This document shows positions 12,344 through 24,937 of a stretch of DNA of 64,000 nt, in pieces. Positions within the stretch are counted from its first letter, which is position 1. The number at the start of each line of letters is the position of its first letter. The stretch is from positions 3,100,001 to 3,164,000 of the forward strand of contig NEEC01000012.1 of NCBI GenBank assembly GCA_002189035.1, written 5' to 3'. Origin of the DNA: Utricularia gibba. Taxonomy: Eukaryota; Streptophyta; Magnoliopsida; Lamiales; Lentibulariaceae. A program made the translations under genes and the position numbers. The notes below the pieces were generated by a model, which was not told the origin of the DNA, did no database searches, and saw only the letters and a program-made list of their open reading frames with translations.

Positions 12344-15300
12344 TTCTCCCCCCTTAAAAAGGTTTCGTCCCGAAACCTTACCTGCAAACAACTCAGGGTG
12401 CTGCAGCCTCATCTGAACTTCTGTCTCCCATGTTGCATCTTCAGGGCCAAGGTTCGCCCACTGAATCTTCAACCATACAATCGGCCTCCCTCTCAAGGTA
12501 GTCACTTTTCTGCCTAAAATACGTAATGGGCGTACCCGATAGGTAAGGTTGTCAGCAATCCCGAATTCATCACCTCGTATCTCCCGCCCTGGGTCTGGTA
12601 TCTGCTTCCTTAGTTGCGATACATGAAAAACATCATGCATCCCTGACAACCCCTTTGGTAAGGCCAACCTATACGCCAACTTGCCAATGCGTTTTGTTAT
12701 CACATACGGTCCGATGAATCGAGGCCCTATCTTGCCAAACTTTGCGCTCCTTGTAAGTCCCCGCTGAGGTGACAGGCGCAAATAGACCTTGTCTCCCACC
12801 TCAAGGTCCATCGGTCGCCGCTTGATGTCCGCCCAGCTCTTCTGTCTGTCCTGTGCAACCTTAAGTCTCTCCTTAATCACCCTTACCTTCTGTTCGGCGT
12901 CCTGGACCAACTCAGGCCCCAATAGTGCTCGCTCCCCCACTTCGTCCCAGTGTAGAGGGGTCCTGCACTTCCTCCCATACAAGGCTTCGTATGGGGACAT
13001 CCCCAAGCTCGATTGGTATCCGTTGTTGTATGCAAACTCCACCAAGTAGATGTGCTCATCCCAATCACCTTGGAACTCCAAAGCACAAGCCCGCAATAAA
13101 TCTTCCACTGTTTGGATCGTCCGCTCAGACTGCCCATCCGTCTGGGGGTGCATCGCAGTGCTCATGTTAAGCTTGCTGCCCAATGCCTCCTGGACCGCCT
13201 GCCACAACTTAGAGGTAAACCTGATATCACGGTCAGAAACAATGCTCATCGGTACCCCGTGCAATCTTACTATCTCTACCATGTACTCCTTAGCCAAACG
13301 ACTGATGCTCCACTTCGAATTAATTGGCAGGAAGTGAGCACTCTTGGTGAGGCGATCCACCACCACCCAGATCGCATCTCTTCCCATGCGGGTCCGAGGC
13401 AACCCTGTCACAAAGTCCATGGTGACCATCTCCCACTTCCACTCAGGAATGCTCAAGGGCTGCAGCAGCCCGCCTGGCTTCTGATGTTCCGCCTTGGTAC
13501 GCTGGCAGATCTGACACTTGCCCACGAATGTGGCAATACTCCGCTTCATCCCTGGCCACCAGAAGCTCCTCTTCAAGTCATGATACATCTTGGTGTTCCC
13601 GGGGTGCATGGTATATCCTGACTCGTGTGCTTCCCTCAGAATGCACTCCCTTAACGTCCCTAGATCAGGCACCCATACTCTCCCATGCACTGTAATCGCC
13701 CCATCTGTCCTGATAGCGAAGGGAGCTCGCCCTTCTCGTGCCATGTCTTGTATTGGGCGTCCACTATCCTCACCCTGCGCCATCTTGATCTCAGCTAATA
13801 GGTCAGACGACGCATGGATGATAGTGGCCAGCATCCCTCCTGTTACAACCTCAATCCCCATCCGTTCCATCTCTGAGCACAACTCCTGAATCGGAACGCT
13901 TCGGCTTAGGCCATCTGCCACAACGTTCGCCTTCCCTGGATGATAATTCACCGTCAAGTCATAGTCCTTAATCAACTCGAGCCACCTACGTTGTCGTAGA
14001 TTGAGTTCCCGCTGAGTGAAGATATACTTCAGACTGTGGTGGTCCGTATAGAGCTCGCACTGCACGCCATAAAGGTAGTGTCGCCATGCCTTCAGAGCAA
14101 AGATAACTGCAGCCAACTCTAAGTCATGCACTGGGTAATTCTTCTCGTGATCCTTCAGTTGTCTGGAGGCATAGGCGATGACCCTATCATCCTGCATCAA
14201 TACCGCCCCAAGACCCTTGCCGCTAGCATCCGTATAGACCACATACCCCTTCCCTTCTTGAGGCAGCGTTAGGACAGGGGCTGTGGTGAGCTCGTCCTTC
14301 AGTCCTGTGAAGCTCTCTTGGCACTGATCCGTCCACATGAATACCTTCCCTTTTTGTAATAGCTCCGTCAGTGGCTGGGCTTTCTGAGAGAAAGACTTGA
14401 TAAACCGTCTGTAGTAGCCAGCAAGCCCCAAGAAACTCCGTACGTCCCCAATGTTCTTGGGTGTTGGCCACGCCACCACCGCCTCCACCTTCTTTGGGTC
14501 CACCTCGACCCCCTTGCCACTGATAACATGTCCAAGGAAGCTAATGTTTGATAGGTAAAACTCACATTTGCTCGCCTTAGCATATAGTTTCTTCTCGCGA
14601 AGCCGCTCCAATACGATCCGCAGATGTTCACCATGGGTGTCTTCGTCTGGGGAGTACACCAGTATGTCATCGATGAAGACGACCACGAAGCTATCAAGAT
14701 AAGGTTGGAAGACCCTGTTCATTAAGTCCATAAAGGCTGCAGGGGCGTTGGTGAGGCCAAAAGGTAGCACCACGAACTCAAAGTGTCCATATCGCGTCCG
14801 GAATGCCGTCTTAGGAATGTCGCCTTCTCGTATCTTCAACTGGTGATAGCCTGACCGTAAGTCAATCTTGGAGAACACCGTTGCCCCCTTCAATTGGTCA
14901 AAGAGATCATCAATCCGTGGTAGTGGGTACCTATTCTTGACTGTCACTTTGTTGATCTCTCGATAATCCACACATAGTCTCAAAGTCCCCTCCTTCTTCT
15001 TAACGAACAGCACCGGGGCGCCCCATGGAGATGTGCTGGGGCGTATGAATCCTTTAGCCTGAAGATCTTCTAGTTGTGCCTTAAGTTCCTTCATCTCTGC
15101 TGGGGCCATACAGTAGGGTGCCCGCGAGATTGGTGCAGCACCTGGGGTTAACTCTATCTCGAACTCAATCTCCCTATCTGGCATTTGACCCGGTAACTCC
15201 TCTGGAAAGACGTCACTGTACTCCTGGATGAGGGCTCGAGCCCTCTCTACTGGTGCACCTTCAGTGTCTTGTTGGGAGACGTAGGCCAACAAATAGCAGC

Positions 15301-16644
15301 CTGTTTCGCTCACCTGCCTTACCACTTCGTGTGACCCTCTGTTGGGGTGGTACTCCCATTTCCGCCCCATACTATCTTCGAGTTCCACCACCCTCTCTGC
15401 ACAACTAATCCGTGCCTTATGCCTTCGTAACCAATCCAGCCCTAGAATGACATCCATTTCCCGAATATCCAGCCCTATCAGTGTCGCTGGGGCCTCCATC
15501 TCGCCCAACTGGATGGTGACCCCGTGATACCGCTTCTTACCAAACAATATCCCACCACCCGGGGTCCTAGCTCTGAATTTTGTTCGCAGTTCCTCCCCAA
15601 CCAAGCCCAACCGTTCCACACATTTCTCCGATACAAACGAATGCGTAGCTCCACAATCGAATAAGGCGATAACTTCAGTATTAAAGAGTTTGATCGTACC
15701 TATGATGGCCTTGTCGTCGCGCTCCGCCTCAGTGCGGTCAAGGTAGTAGACACGCCCAGTGTTGCGGTTGCCCTGTTGCACGCCTTGTCCCTGTTGTGCT
15801 CCTGGCCCCGTCATCCGTGTGGGGCAGTTTCTTGCGAGATGTCCACTCTGCCCACACGCATAGCATACTCCTGCCCGACACTCCCCTGCATGTCTTCTTC
15901 CACACTTTGCACAAATCGGATTGGATTGCCATCCACCTTCCCTTCTTATTTGCTGCACCACTTCGACCTTCCTTTCACCAGTACTCATACGCTTGTTCCG
16001 ACCCTCATCCAATGCTGTCAACTCAGTTTCCACGAGCAAGGCCGACCTTAGTAGTTCCCCATCGTCTCTGCTGCCACTGAGATGAGTCTCTCACGAAGTC
16101 TGGGCAAGAGAGCCTGTCGGAACTTCAGCACCATCAATTGCTCGCCCCCTGCTAACCCGGGCACCACCCGTGCCAGACGCTGATAGCGAGTGTGGAAGTC
16201 GTACACCGTCTCGCCAACACGCTGCCGAATAGCTTCAAACTCCGCCACCTTCTGGGTGATCACCACTGCGGGGTAGTAGCGATCAAGGAACTTCTTGCGG
16301 AAATCCTCCCAGTATACCGACCCATCAGACGTCCCAAGGCTCCTCCACCATCTCGCAGCATCGCCTACTAAGAAATCAGCAGCGATCCGCCCCTGTAGTT
16401 CTCTTGGGGTGTTGTGGATCCTCATATTCTGTTCTAGTTCCATGATCCACGAGTCTGCCTCATCAGGAGTCCCCCCGCTGAATGTAACCATGCGTCCCTT
16501 CTTAAGGCGCAGATAGTGGTTTCTCTCCTCCTCCTCGTAGGTCCTTCCCTGATCTGTGTTGGGTGTACGTGCACCCACTGCAGCCACAATAGCTGCTGCC
16601 AGCTGCTCCATCCCACTAGGTGGAGTCTCCACGTTCCCTGCCAC
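12185..16644 (-). pseudogene. gag-pol polyprotein of copy 1, one frameshift
   Basis: Gag starts at 16644; the frame breaks at a C run at 16057-16060 (four C, where copy 2 has five). Pol then runs open from about 16039 to 12185. Order of parts: retrotransposon gag domain ([15 protein letters not shown]), a CCHC zinc knuckle ([14 protein letters not shown]), aspartic protease-type DCGATHSF (Cys in place of the usual residue before Gly), RT with FIDDILVYS, RNase H with [12 protein letters not shown], integrase with an HHCC finger and the D..D..E core ([24 protein letters not shown]), [10 protein letters not shown], then a chromodomain-like tail ([17 protein letters not shown]). Apart from the single break the reading frame is clean, and the span equals that of copy 2. 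Confidence 0.93.
12344..12355 (-). promoter_or_regulatory. Polypurine tract, copy 1
   Basis: On the minus strand the sequence is AAGGGGGGAGAA immediately before the 3' LTR, the standard priming site for plus-strand cDNA synthesis. It is translated as part of pol here. Confidence 0.9.
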
Positions 16645-16795
16645 TGAATGCTGCTCTTCGTTGTTCAGTGATGGTGTTCGGTTCTCATTACTTGCACCAT
16701 CCCCAGATGCCTATCACATAACTCAACTTGTTAGCATCATCGTACTTACCTGGGTGTCCCGGTCGTGTGGCGGAGGCTGAAGGAGTGACAGAGTG

Positions 16796-16813
16796 AACCT
16801 GGCTCTGATACCA
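16796..16813 (-). promoter_or_regulatory. Primer binding site (tRNA-iMet type), copy 1
   Basis: Minus-strand TGGTATCAGAGCCAGGTT lies 3 nt inside the 5' LTR. It corresponds to the 3' end of initiator methionine tRNA, the usual primer of plant Ty3/gypsy elements. Confidence 0.92.
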
Positions 16814-16816
16814 AAA

Positions 16817-18106
16817 TGTAACGACCCGAGAAGGGGGCCTAGGAGCCATGGTCGTTACCCCACCCAGAAACGTGGCCTGTCTCCTGGGTGGCTTTGGTTT
16901 GATTCGTTCAACCCACATGAACACGAGATTACCGGGGAATATCTTATTCATAAATACAGCAAAGAGGGTCCAACATAATCCACGAAATCACATCATGAAC
17001 ATAAAGGAAAAGCACGAGCACAACAGCTGCTTCTATTCCCCAGGCTCTCCGGTCCTCCGAGTTCACTCCGTCAGCCCCTCCGCCTCTCCGCCAGTCTCCG
17101 CACGACCAGAACCTTCACCTACACATAAGTTCGTAAGGGGATCAACCTATGCATAGGGTAGACCACACTACCAACCATAAACACATCAGCTTAAGCATGG
17201 CACATATCATCGTAAGCATATCATCAGCACATATCATCGTAAGCATATCATCAGCACATATATCATAAGAGACCCATTGGTCACAAGGGGCGTGCATCCC
17301 GTGATGGCACATCACGTTACCGTCGGGAGGGACACCAGCCACGGTAATCCGTCCCAACCCCGCTCCCTTTGGAGCTCACGGCGATATCTACCCCCAAACT
17401 CACGTTGGGTTGCCGTCGGAGATACCTCGGCGAAGGGTCCGACCCCGCCCCTTCGGGCTCATCAACTTACGGCCCTTCGGCCCTTATTCGTACTTTCCGG
17501 CTCATGCTTCCCCTTACCTTCGTGTGGCTCCTTCCCCTTCTGCCAAATCGTGACCTTCTCCTTCCATATCTCGGCATGGTGGCGCTCCTTCTCTGATTTC
17601 GAATGCCAAACCCGCCACCATGCCAAGCCCTTATATCCTACCTCCTGACTGTTGGGTTTCTGAGCCCTTTCCTCTTCCAACCCTTCACCTTTCGGCCCAG
17701 TATATGAAAGGTCGGCCCTCTTACACTTCTTAGGCCCTTGGGCTCTTCTCCAACACCTCATTGGGCCAATCCACACTAGCCATGTCTCACCTAACACTTG
17801 GGCTCGCGACCACTCTCCGCCCAGCATCCAGCGCGTCACTCACCATCCCTTGGGCACGCATGCTTGCTCGATCGCATAGAGTCCCGTAGCTCAAGTGGGT
17901 CTCTCCCACGAGCACCCTTGGGGATCACCCAAGAGTTCGGTACACCTCTAACAAGAGTTGCACGCCGTGTTCGGATCAGACCGATTCGTTGCGCGCGGAC
18001 CGCCAGGCAGAGGGGTTCCTCGTAGCCACTCTATGCACGTTCCCTTAGCTCCTTCACATGCTGTATCACCATCGAAACGCAACATACTTCTACCCGGGTT
18101 ATGACA
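16817..18106 (-). repeat. 5' LTR of copy 1 (1,290 bp)
   Basis: Same ends as the partner LTR, but only two 27-bp units (17201-17254), which explains the whole 27-bp length difference. I see no other difference by eye. Confidence 0.95.
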
Positions 18107-18322
18107 ACCCTAGTCTCATCTGTTCACCAACCCTAGATGAGATCACCCCTCCCCTTCTCGAAAAAAAAAATTCAGTTCTTCTTCTATGTAGGCAAAGAAG
18201 TAGCTGAGTGCATGCGCAAGATAAACTCATGACAAAAGCATCATTTCATTGTCTGCGTAAACACATGCCAAAGACACCAACCGACGTTTTCATCTGTGCG
18301 ACAGAAATGTTGCATGAAAAGA

Positions 18323-19677
18323 TCACAAGCAACCAAGCAGCTTCTTGGGAGCGGATCCAGTAGCAAGATGCTTGGCGGCTACTTCTTCAACTTTGAGAAG
18401 ATCGACACCCCGCTGCGCTTCGACGATGGCACGCTTCTCTTCTGCCGCCTTGCGAACCAGAGCAATCTGGTTCTTAACTTTCTCTACGTAATCAGCTCTC
18501 TTTCTCTCGAGTTGCTCCTGTGTATTCCACAAGGTTTGGCCATTGCTTGTTACAATAAGCAGTGGATGAATGGTGCCACATTTTGTGGGACAACGAGCAA
18601 TTATCTGGATTCTTACTTAGATGTACAATGCACACAACAGGTGAAAGATTACCTCCATTTTCTTGAGCTCGGCCTCTAAAGTTGCTCTCTTGGAATTCTC
18701 CCATACCCCAATTTCAGACAGCTTCTTCTGAGCCCTGTAAGTGGCAAGATTCATTGGGTAACTGTAAAACCGTTCTAAATCTTGACATAACAAGACCACT
18801 TGGTAGATTCTTCGTTCTTGCAACTTTTATTCGACTCACATCCGTTGGTAAGAAGTGCTGTATACCATATCGGAATTTGCAACACATTAATCCCCTTAAA
18901 CTCCTAATCTTTTCCTAATGACCCGCCCCCCCCCCCCCCCCCCCCCCCCCCATGGAAAGTAACTTCAGATGGTGGCATAACTTTATCCGACATTGAATCA
19001 GCAGCAAAAACAGCTCAATTTAATCTGCATTTGTGGGCTTTGAATTCCTGAATGCTCAACTCAAGCACGGGCAGACAACACAAGTACCTGTTTTCAGCCT
19101 TGGATTTCTGACTTTCTTCCCATGCCCGGATGAAACACAGCCTCTTTTGTGTTGCTACTCTTGCAAGCACAGCGCCTGCATGAATGTTTGTGAAATTTGG
19201 GTACCACAACCAACTTGCATTAAGAAAAATAAGCATAACAAAAGGGAAAAGCACAACTGAGCGTTGAACCAAAAAGAAAGACAATTGACTCAACCTCTCT
19301 TTGTGCAGCTTTCTAGTTCTGCCTTGCCGGATTCCTCTACCCTTTCCGGCTCTGTCAAAGTAAACACAAAAAGCTTTAAACCGGATCCTCTACACAGAGC
19401 TATAACCTAGTGTATGAAAATTAGCATGGAGACACGAATTCGCTGTGGATCAAGAAGCAACACAAAGCTGGAGATTCAGTGTAAGGAGGTGGTATATGCA
19501 ATATTGCAACAAACCGCGTTTAGTCTCCGGTATAGATTCCGAGCCGAAGGATTTGTCCTCAACAACTTGGAATTCCTCCACAACGAGCGCCTTCTCCTCA
19601 GAAGCCACCTCCTTCAAAGACTCCGTCGTCGGGACCTCGCCGCAGAGCTCGCCCTTTTTGCTCTCTTCTTCCGCCAT
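18323..19677 (-). CDS. Remorin
   Basis: Five exons: 19677-19515, 19351-19295, 19175-19088, 18734-18653, 18517-18323; 194 aa, all phases close. The start MAEEESKK fits canonical remorins. The N-terminal third is variable and acidic (Remorin_N-like). The C-terminal domain has VLARVATQKRLCFIRAWEES, WENSKRATLEAELKKME, then a coiled coil EQLERKRADYVEKVKNQIA and AEEKRAIVEAQRGVDLLK. The end KKLLGCL is the C-terminal anchor with a cysteine available for S-acylation. Remorins are plasma-membrane nanodomain proteins on the cytosolic face, involved in plasmodesmata, symbiosis and virus movement. An ATG 57 nt upstream in the same frame (19734) is less likely, since MAEEE is the family start. Confidence 0.95.
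18926..18951. repeat. C26 homopolymer in remorin intron
   Basis: Twenty-six consecutive C on the plus strand (G26 on the transcribed strand) between remorin exons 3 and 4. Such a run can form a G-quadruplex and is a typical place for length errors in assemblies. Confidence 0.95.
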
Positions 19678-21550
19678 AACAAACCTCCCTTTCCTTGCCT
19701 TGGCTGCACGATTAGAGGAAACGACGCAACACATAAGAGCCCGTTTTACAGTACGAGTTGGCTACAAGGGCGCAATGACTTTGTCCATGCAATGAATGAC
19801 GCTGCCGGCTCACACAAAATAGAAGAAGAACAAGGACAATGACTCGGTAGAATAGTGGCGGTGGGAGCTGGGAGGGGGCTCACCTGCAGCCTGCAGGCTG
19901 CCACACAAGATAATGAATGGCTTAATGGCATTATCAAGGGGCTGTGTTAAGTTGTTCCCTTTGGGAAGCTCCATCATTGTGTCCTCCTGCATGGGCCTGA
20001 AGCTCTCCCCAGTGCAATAATAAGAAGAAGATGATCTGTGTCCCCATAAATGCCATAAATGGAAGCCACTGATTTTGTCTTTCTTTCTGCTTATGGAATC
20101 CCATTTCATATTTTGTGCCCTAAATCCTCTTTGAAATCTGAGATCGAATTAGTTTTCATTTTTTTTTGTGTTTGAATATATTATAATTATATAAAAAAAA
20201 CTTATGAATCAGTTTTATTATTCGATATTAACGAATTATAAAAAAATAAAAATTTTCAAATAAATTTTATTTTTAATATTATGTATACCTAACTTCTAAT
20301 TTATAAAAATTACTTTTCGAAAATTGATTTTCTAGAAACATAATCAAATAAAAACTACTTAAATTTTATTTGGAATAATTGATTCTTTAAAAATAATTTA
20401 AGAATTTTATATATAATATAAAATAAAAAATACGTAGAAAAAACTCTTTGAAATCCACAGAGCTGTCATACTGGGCCTAAGTGGGCCTAAACAGCCAACC
20501 ATAAATGGGCCAACTTGAAACGGATAATACTAATGGGCTAAAATAAGTGCCTTCATATTGGGGTAAAAGCTCAAGTGTATTGGTCCCGGCCCAAATCTAT
20601 GACAAGAATCATTTTCAGAACATGTTTCCCCATATACTGCTTTTGCACAACATTCTACTGTAAAAAAAAAAGTGTAGAGGATACATCATTTAAGGAAAGG
20701 GGCAATAAAAGCGGATGGAGGGGAGACTAATGCAGCAACGTGTATTATTTGTAAGTCCTCAAGAGACAAGTAGGCCTAGCCAAGCACCCCTACTGCTCCT
20801 AGTATAGTGTGGCACACTCCAATGGGCTATAGGAATTGTTGCAAATCCTGACTTAAACACCCCACAGGAATGGTTTGCTTTCCTGCTGTTTTTAGTTTTT
20901 TGGGTGGCAGTCTGTAGTTGAAAATGAAGTAGAACTCAGATTCAGCAACACAGTATTGGTGTGTCTGGTGTGATCTCTCTCTGAAATGGGAGATGGAAGC
21001 TAAGCATCTTTGAAATATTCTCTACAAAATCTTCATTTACTGTTTCAAATCTCTAGGCCAGCCAGACAAAAGTGGCACTGTATGGTCCACTGAGTGCATG
21101 GCTCTGTAGCACTCATGGCTACTGAGATTAGTGTCAAGGTCCCTGGAGACATGTGTGGAAGTAGGTGGGCTTCACCAGCTGAAAAAAAGAAATCTTTGGG
21201 ATGACTTTTACCTCACTGCAGTGTCAAAAGGCAGAACATGGTAGAGAAGAGGGTGTTTTGTCGATTGTTGCTGAATCATGGGTATCCACCCATTCACAAA
21301 GTGGGTTCCTTGTGCTGCACCAGCAGTGGGACCATTGAGAGGTGGGAGACAGGGGTAGGCTTGAGTTGAGATAGGCAGGGGAAAAATGAGGGTCCTTTTA
21401 GGTGCTAGACCAGGCTCTTTTATTCAACTACCAGCACCAATTCGTTCGTTTATTCATTCATTCACACAACAATAAAAGGACTGCACTTCCCATTTCTTCC
21501 AAAGGGACACATGCACCACACCACTGGTCAGCCAGTTCGATCCAGGGAAG
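19678..21550. other. Divergent intergenic region (remorin / NT-C2 gene)
   Basis: Shared upstream region of two divergently transcribed genes. 20100-20460 is very AT-rich. 20470-20600 holds several GGGCC/TGGGCC-type motifs (site II-like elements). No coding signal was recognised; 21400-21550 is presumably the 5' UTR of the plus-strand gene. Confidence 0.5.
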
Positions 21551-24274
21551 ATGTTCAGGAAAAATGAGAAGATCAAAGCTGTGTTCAAGATGCAGTTTCG
21601 AGCAACACAGGTGCGCGCATAAACATTACCAAGATGAAGGATAAAGAAAAGATCCCATAAACATTACCAAGATGAAGGTTACAGGGAATGGATTACTCAC
21701 ATATCTTTTGTGTTTCAGGTGCCAGAGCTGAAGGCAAAGAGCCTCATGATTTATCTTGTTCCGTTTGACGTGGGAAGGCCAACTGTGAGATCATCTAAAG
21801 CGCCGATCATTGAAGGAATCTGCTCATGGGAAAATCCTCTATATGAGACTGTCAAGTTAGTGACAAGAGCTGGAAGGATCAGAGAAAAAATTTACTACGT
21901 TGTTGTCACAACAGTTAGTGGCCTGTTCATAAAAATTTTATGCATGAAATGGAATGATGGCTACAATAACAGCATGACTTGGTACTCCACAGGGTTCATC
22001 AAAGCCAGGATTTCTGGGAGAGGTCTCAGTTGATTTTGCAGAACTTGCTGATGCTAACAAACCTGTGAATCTGATCCTACCTCTGCGTAATTCGAAGCTC
22101 GGATCGATATTACATGTTAGTTCTTTCATTGCTGAAAAAGCCCCAGAATTCTCATTTCACCACAGTATGACTGATACAAGATTATTAGCAGGTCACAGTG
22201 CAGAGGGTGGTAGCAGAAGAACCTGATCCAAGGTGAATCATGTTAGTTCTTTTATAGGATGAAAAAACTCCATTCAATGCATCAAATCTGACCTCTTCAT
22301 CTGTGCATTCCTAGGCTTGATGACATCCAGGAACCATCCGGGAATGAATTCCACAACGTTGAAAACCATTTTCACAGCACTAGACAGAAGGATCCATCAA
22401 ATGATGTAAGGTTTCTAGCTGTTAAACCGTTGAATTTAGTTGTTTACTTCCTGATCCATCGACAGCATCCTGCTTTCTGTTTGGATAGAGTGATGAGTTG
22501 AGCGAAATAACACACCTGCATCATGAAGAAAATGGAAACCTTGATCATGCGGAGCCAGAAAATGGCTACTCTGAGACTGCAGCTACAATGAAAGAAACAC
22601 CAAATGAAGTGCTCACAAGGTTGAGAGCTGAAATCAAGATACTAGAAAGAGAGGTGGAGGTTTCAGCTATAGAGATGCAATGCCTTCAAAAGCAAATCAT
22701 GAAGGAAAAAAAGGCTTTTAAGGCTGAATCTGAAGAATGTTATGGCGTTCTGGATTCGAGCAAGAATGAGGGGGAAAACGCTGATGCGAGAGCTTTGCTT
22801 GAGAATGAGCTCCAACAGCAGAAGGTTTTGAATAAAAAGTTGAGGTTCCAGCTACAAGAAATGGAAGATGCTAACTCTGAATATGTTCTTGCAATTGGAG
22901 ATCTCACCAAAAACCTGGATCTGAAGAACACTGAAATATCCCAACTCACAAACAAACTCAGGGGACTGCATAATGGATCGAGGGAAGCAGAAATCATGAA
23001 GCAGATCATTGAGAAGCTGGAGGGTGAAATAAAATTTCTTAGGAATGCAAAAGAAGCAGAAAAAGAAGAAGCATTATGCAATTTAGAGCAAAGTGAAAGA
23101 GAGAGAATTGAAATTGAAAGATGCTACCATGAATTATCTTCTGAGGTGAAGCGTTTCGAGATTCGAGCAGCCAACTTGGAAGCAGAGAACGAAAGGCAGG
23201 CCTTTCAATATACTGAGTCCTTGAGTATTATCAACAAGCTTGAGTTCCTGGTGGATGATCTGCAAAAAGAAATGGAAAATCAGGGTACACTTTACCTACG
23301 GGATTTAGAAACACTGAATGCAGAAAGAGTTGAACTTGAAAGGAGGGCAATACGAGCTGAGCAAGCCTTAAGGAAAACAAGGCGGAGGGATGCTGATAGA
23401 ATCCAGAAACTTCAGCAGGAATTCAAGCATATATATTTGGAAACGTTGAAGACAATTGAGGAACATGAAAAACTAGCAAGACAAGCCAATGTAGATGCCA
23501 GAAATGTGCATAAAGCTAACAAAATACTAGAGGAACTTCTCAACAAAGCAGAAGAAGAGCTTAAAATGTTACACAGCCGATTCAACCAGGATCATGATGT
23601 GGCAGAGGAAAGATCAAAATCCACAAATGAATATACGAAGGAACTAGAGATGCCAGATGTTTGGAAGTTGCAGATAGAAGAACTTGAGAAACAACTGATC
23701 TCAGTAAGGAAGGATGCAGAGAAATTGGCTAAAGAAAATGCCTTAATGAAGTCCCGAATCAACTGGAAGAAGACAAAAGAAGTGAAATTCCATCGACAAC
23801 TGAAGAACCTGCGAGTCAAGAACAATAAAGTTAAAACTCGACTGCTTGAGCTGAAATTAGAGAAAAGTGACCTGAACAAAGGGAGATCGAAATTTGAAGG
23901 TGACTTATGCATGAAGAAGCAGGTAAACCACGTTCAAATAGAATATATTGTTTTTGATCTCGAGTGCCTTTCAGACTATCATTCTCATCTATTTTCATCT
24001 TTCCCAACAGGGTTCCAAGCAAATAGAAGGGGCGGGAAAGCAAGGTATAACTACAAATATGATCTCACAAGAACAGAAGACTTACAAGCTTTTGTTAAGT
24101 GAAGTTGCATTCTTAAGGGAGAGAAACACAAGTATGGAACAAGAGCTTAAAGAAATGCATGAGAGATACTCAGAAATAAGCCTAAAATTTGCTGAGGTCG
24201 AAGGCGAACGACAAAAACTTGTAATGGGCCTTCGTAATCTGAAAAGTGTAAAGAACAGCAACATAAATCAATGA
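21551..24274 (+). CDS. NT-C2 domain coiled-coil protein (myosin heavy chain-related)
   Basis: Seven exons: 21551-21610, 21719-21913, 21993-22115, 22192-22232, 22315-22405, 22489-23922, 24011-24274; 735 aa, phases close. The N-terminus (MFRKNEKIKAVFKMQFRATQ, then ICSWENPLYETVKL, EKIYYVVVTTGSSKAGFLGE) is the EEIG1/EHBP1 N-terminal C2 domain, which mediates membrane lipid association. The rest is long alpha-helical coiled coil rich in E, K and L. The last exon ends with ERQKLVMGLRNLK, a tail shared by the Arabidopsis proteins labelled myosin heavy chain-related. It has no motor domain, so the name is historical; cellular role unknown. Confidence 0.9.
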
Positions 24275-24937
24275 TCAAATGGACTACCATACAATACTAT
24301 ACTATCATCCACTACTTTTTTTTTCAAGAAGAGAAACAGGATCCTCCAATTTATCAGCCAATGTGATCAACTGAAGAAGTCTGATCATTATCAAATCGAG
24401 AGCTTATCAAAGTGAAATTATCTCAATAACAAAATCCCATACTGCGTTCATTTTAAGGACTCTTCTTTTCCATATCATATTCATCTCCTGGGATTTCCCT
24501 CAGCTATCGTGTCTTATTGCAGAAAATGGTTACCCTTTCAAGATCCAATTAATTTTGGCCATCCATCAATTGACAATGCAGTGAACATTCAAGACATACA
24601 AACATTGAAAAGAAAACATTGGATACAAAGAGTGATTGTGGCCAGTAAATTCATTCATGAACTTAGCCGAAACTTTCTAACTCTTGAAACAGATACCTCG
24701 TCCAAATTTCCTATCAATAGAGGAAACTGAGATAAGGTATTCTACGAAGACTTGCATTTCTTTTTTGGTTTCATGGCAAGTCCCGAAATCAGTAAGAACT
24801 AAACAATTAGATTTCAGTAGCTACCGGACAGGATCACATACTAACTTTTGATTCGAGAGATAATATTCACTTGAATGGATTCCATACGCTGTTTCTTGGA
24901 ATCACTTTTCTTCGTTTGAATGTTTTGGTGGATTTAG
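24275..24937. other. Convergent 3' intergenic region
   Basis: 3' UTR space of the NT-C2 gene (+) and the beta-galactosidase (-), AT-rich with no coding signal. A 73-codon plus-strand frame at 24509-24730 looks like chance. Confidence 0.45.

Larger units (their letters stand above)
11027..18106 (-). mobile_element. Ty3/gypsy chromovirus LTR retrotransposon, copy 1 (full length)
   Basis: 7,080 bp on the minus strand. It has two LTRs (11027-12343 and 16817-18106) with TG...CA ends, a tRNA-iMet-type primer binding site, a purine tract and one gag-pol unit in the order gag, zinc knuckle, protease, RT, RNase H, integrase, chromodomain-like end. That order and the C-terminal module place it with plant chromoviruses, probably near the Tekay/Del clade. 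The LTRs look identical apart from one 27-bp repeat unit, which implies a very recent insertion. Target site: cccct on the left and accct on the right, so 4 of 5 bases agree. It sits between MSH3 and the remorin gene. Confidence 0.95.

Noticed and set aside
16030-16064. Programmed gag-pol frameshift in copy 1
   Set aside because: Copy 2 has gag and pol in one open frame at the same place with one more C, so this is a lesion or a sequencing error, not recoding.
12789-16780. Many 60-170-codon plus-strand frames across the retrotransposon, repeated at 55436-59427
   Set aside because: They are antisense or off-frame shadows of the conserved gag-pol gene and recur only because the two copies are nearly identical.
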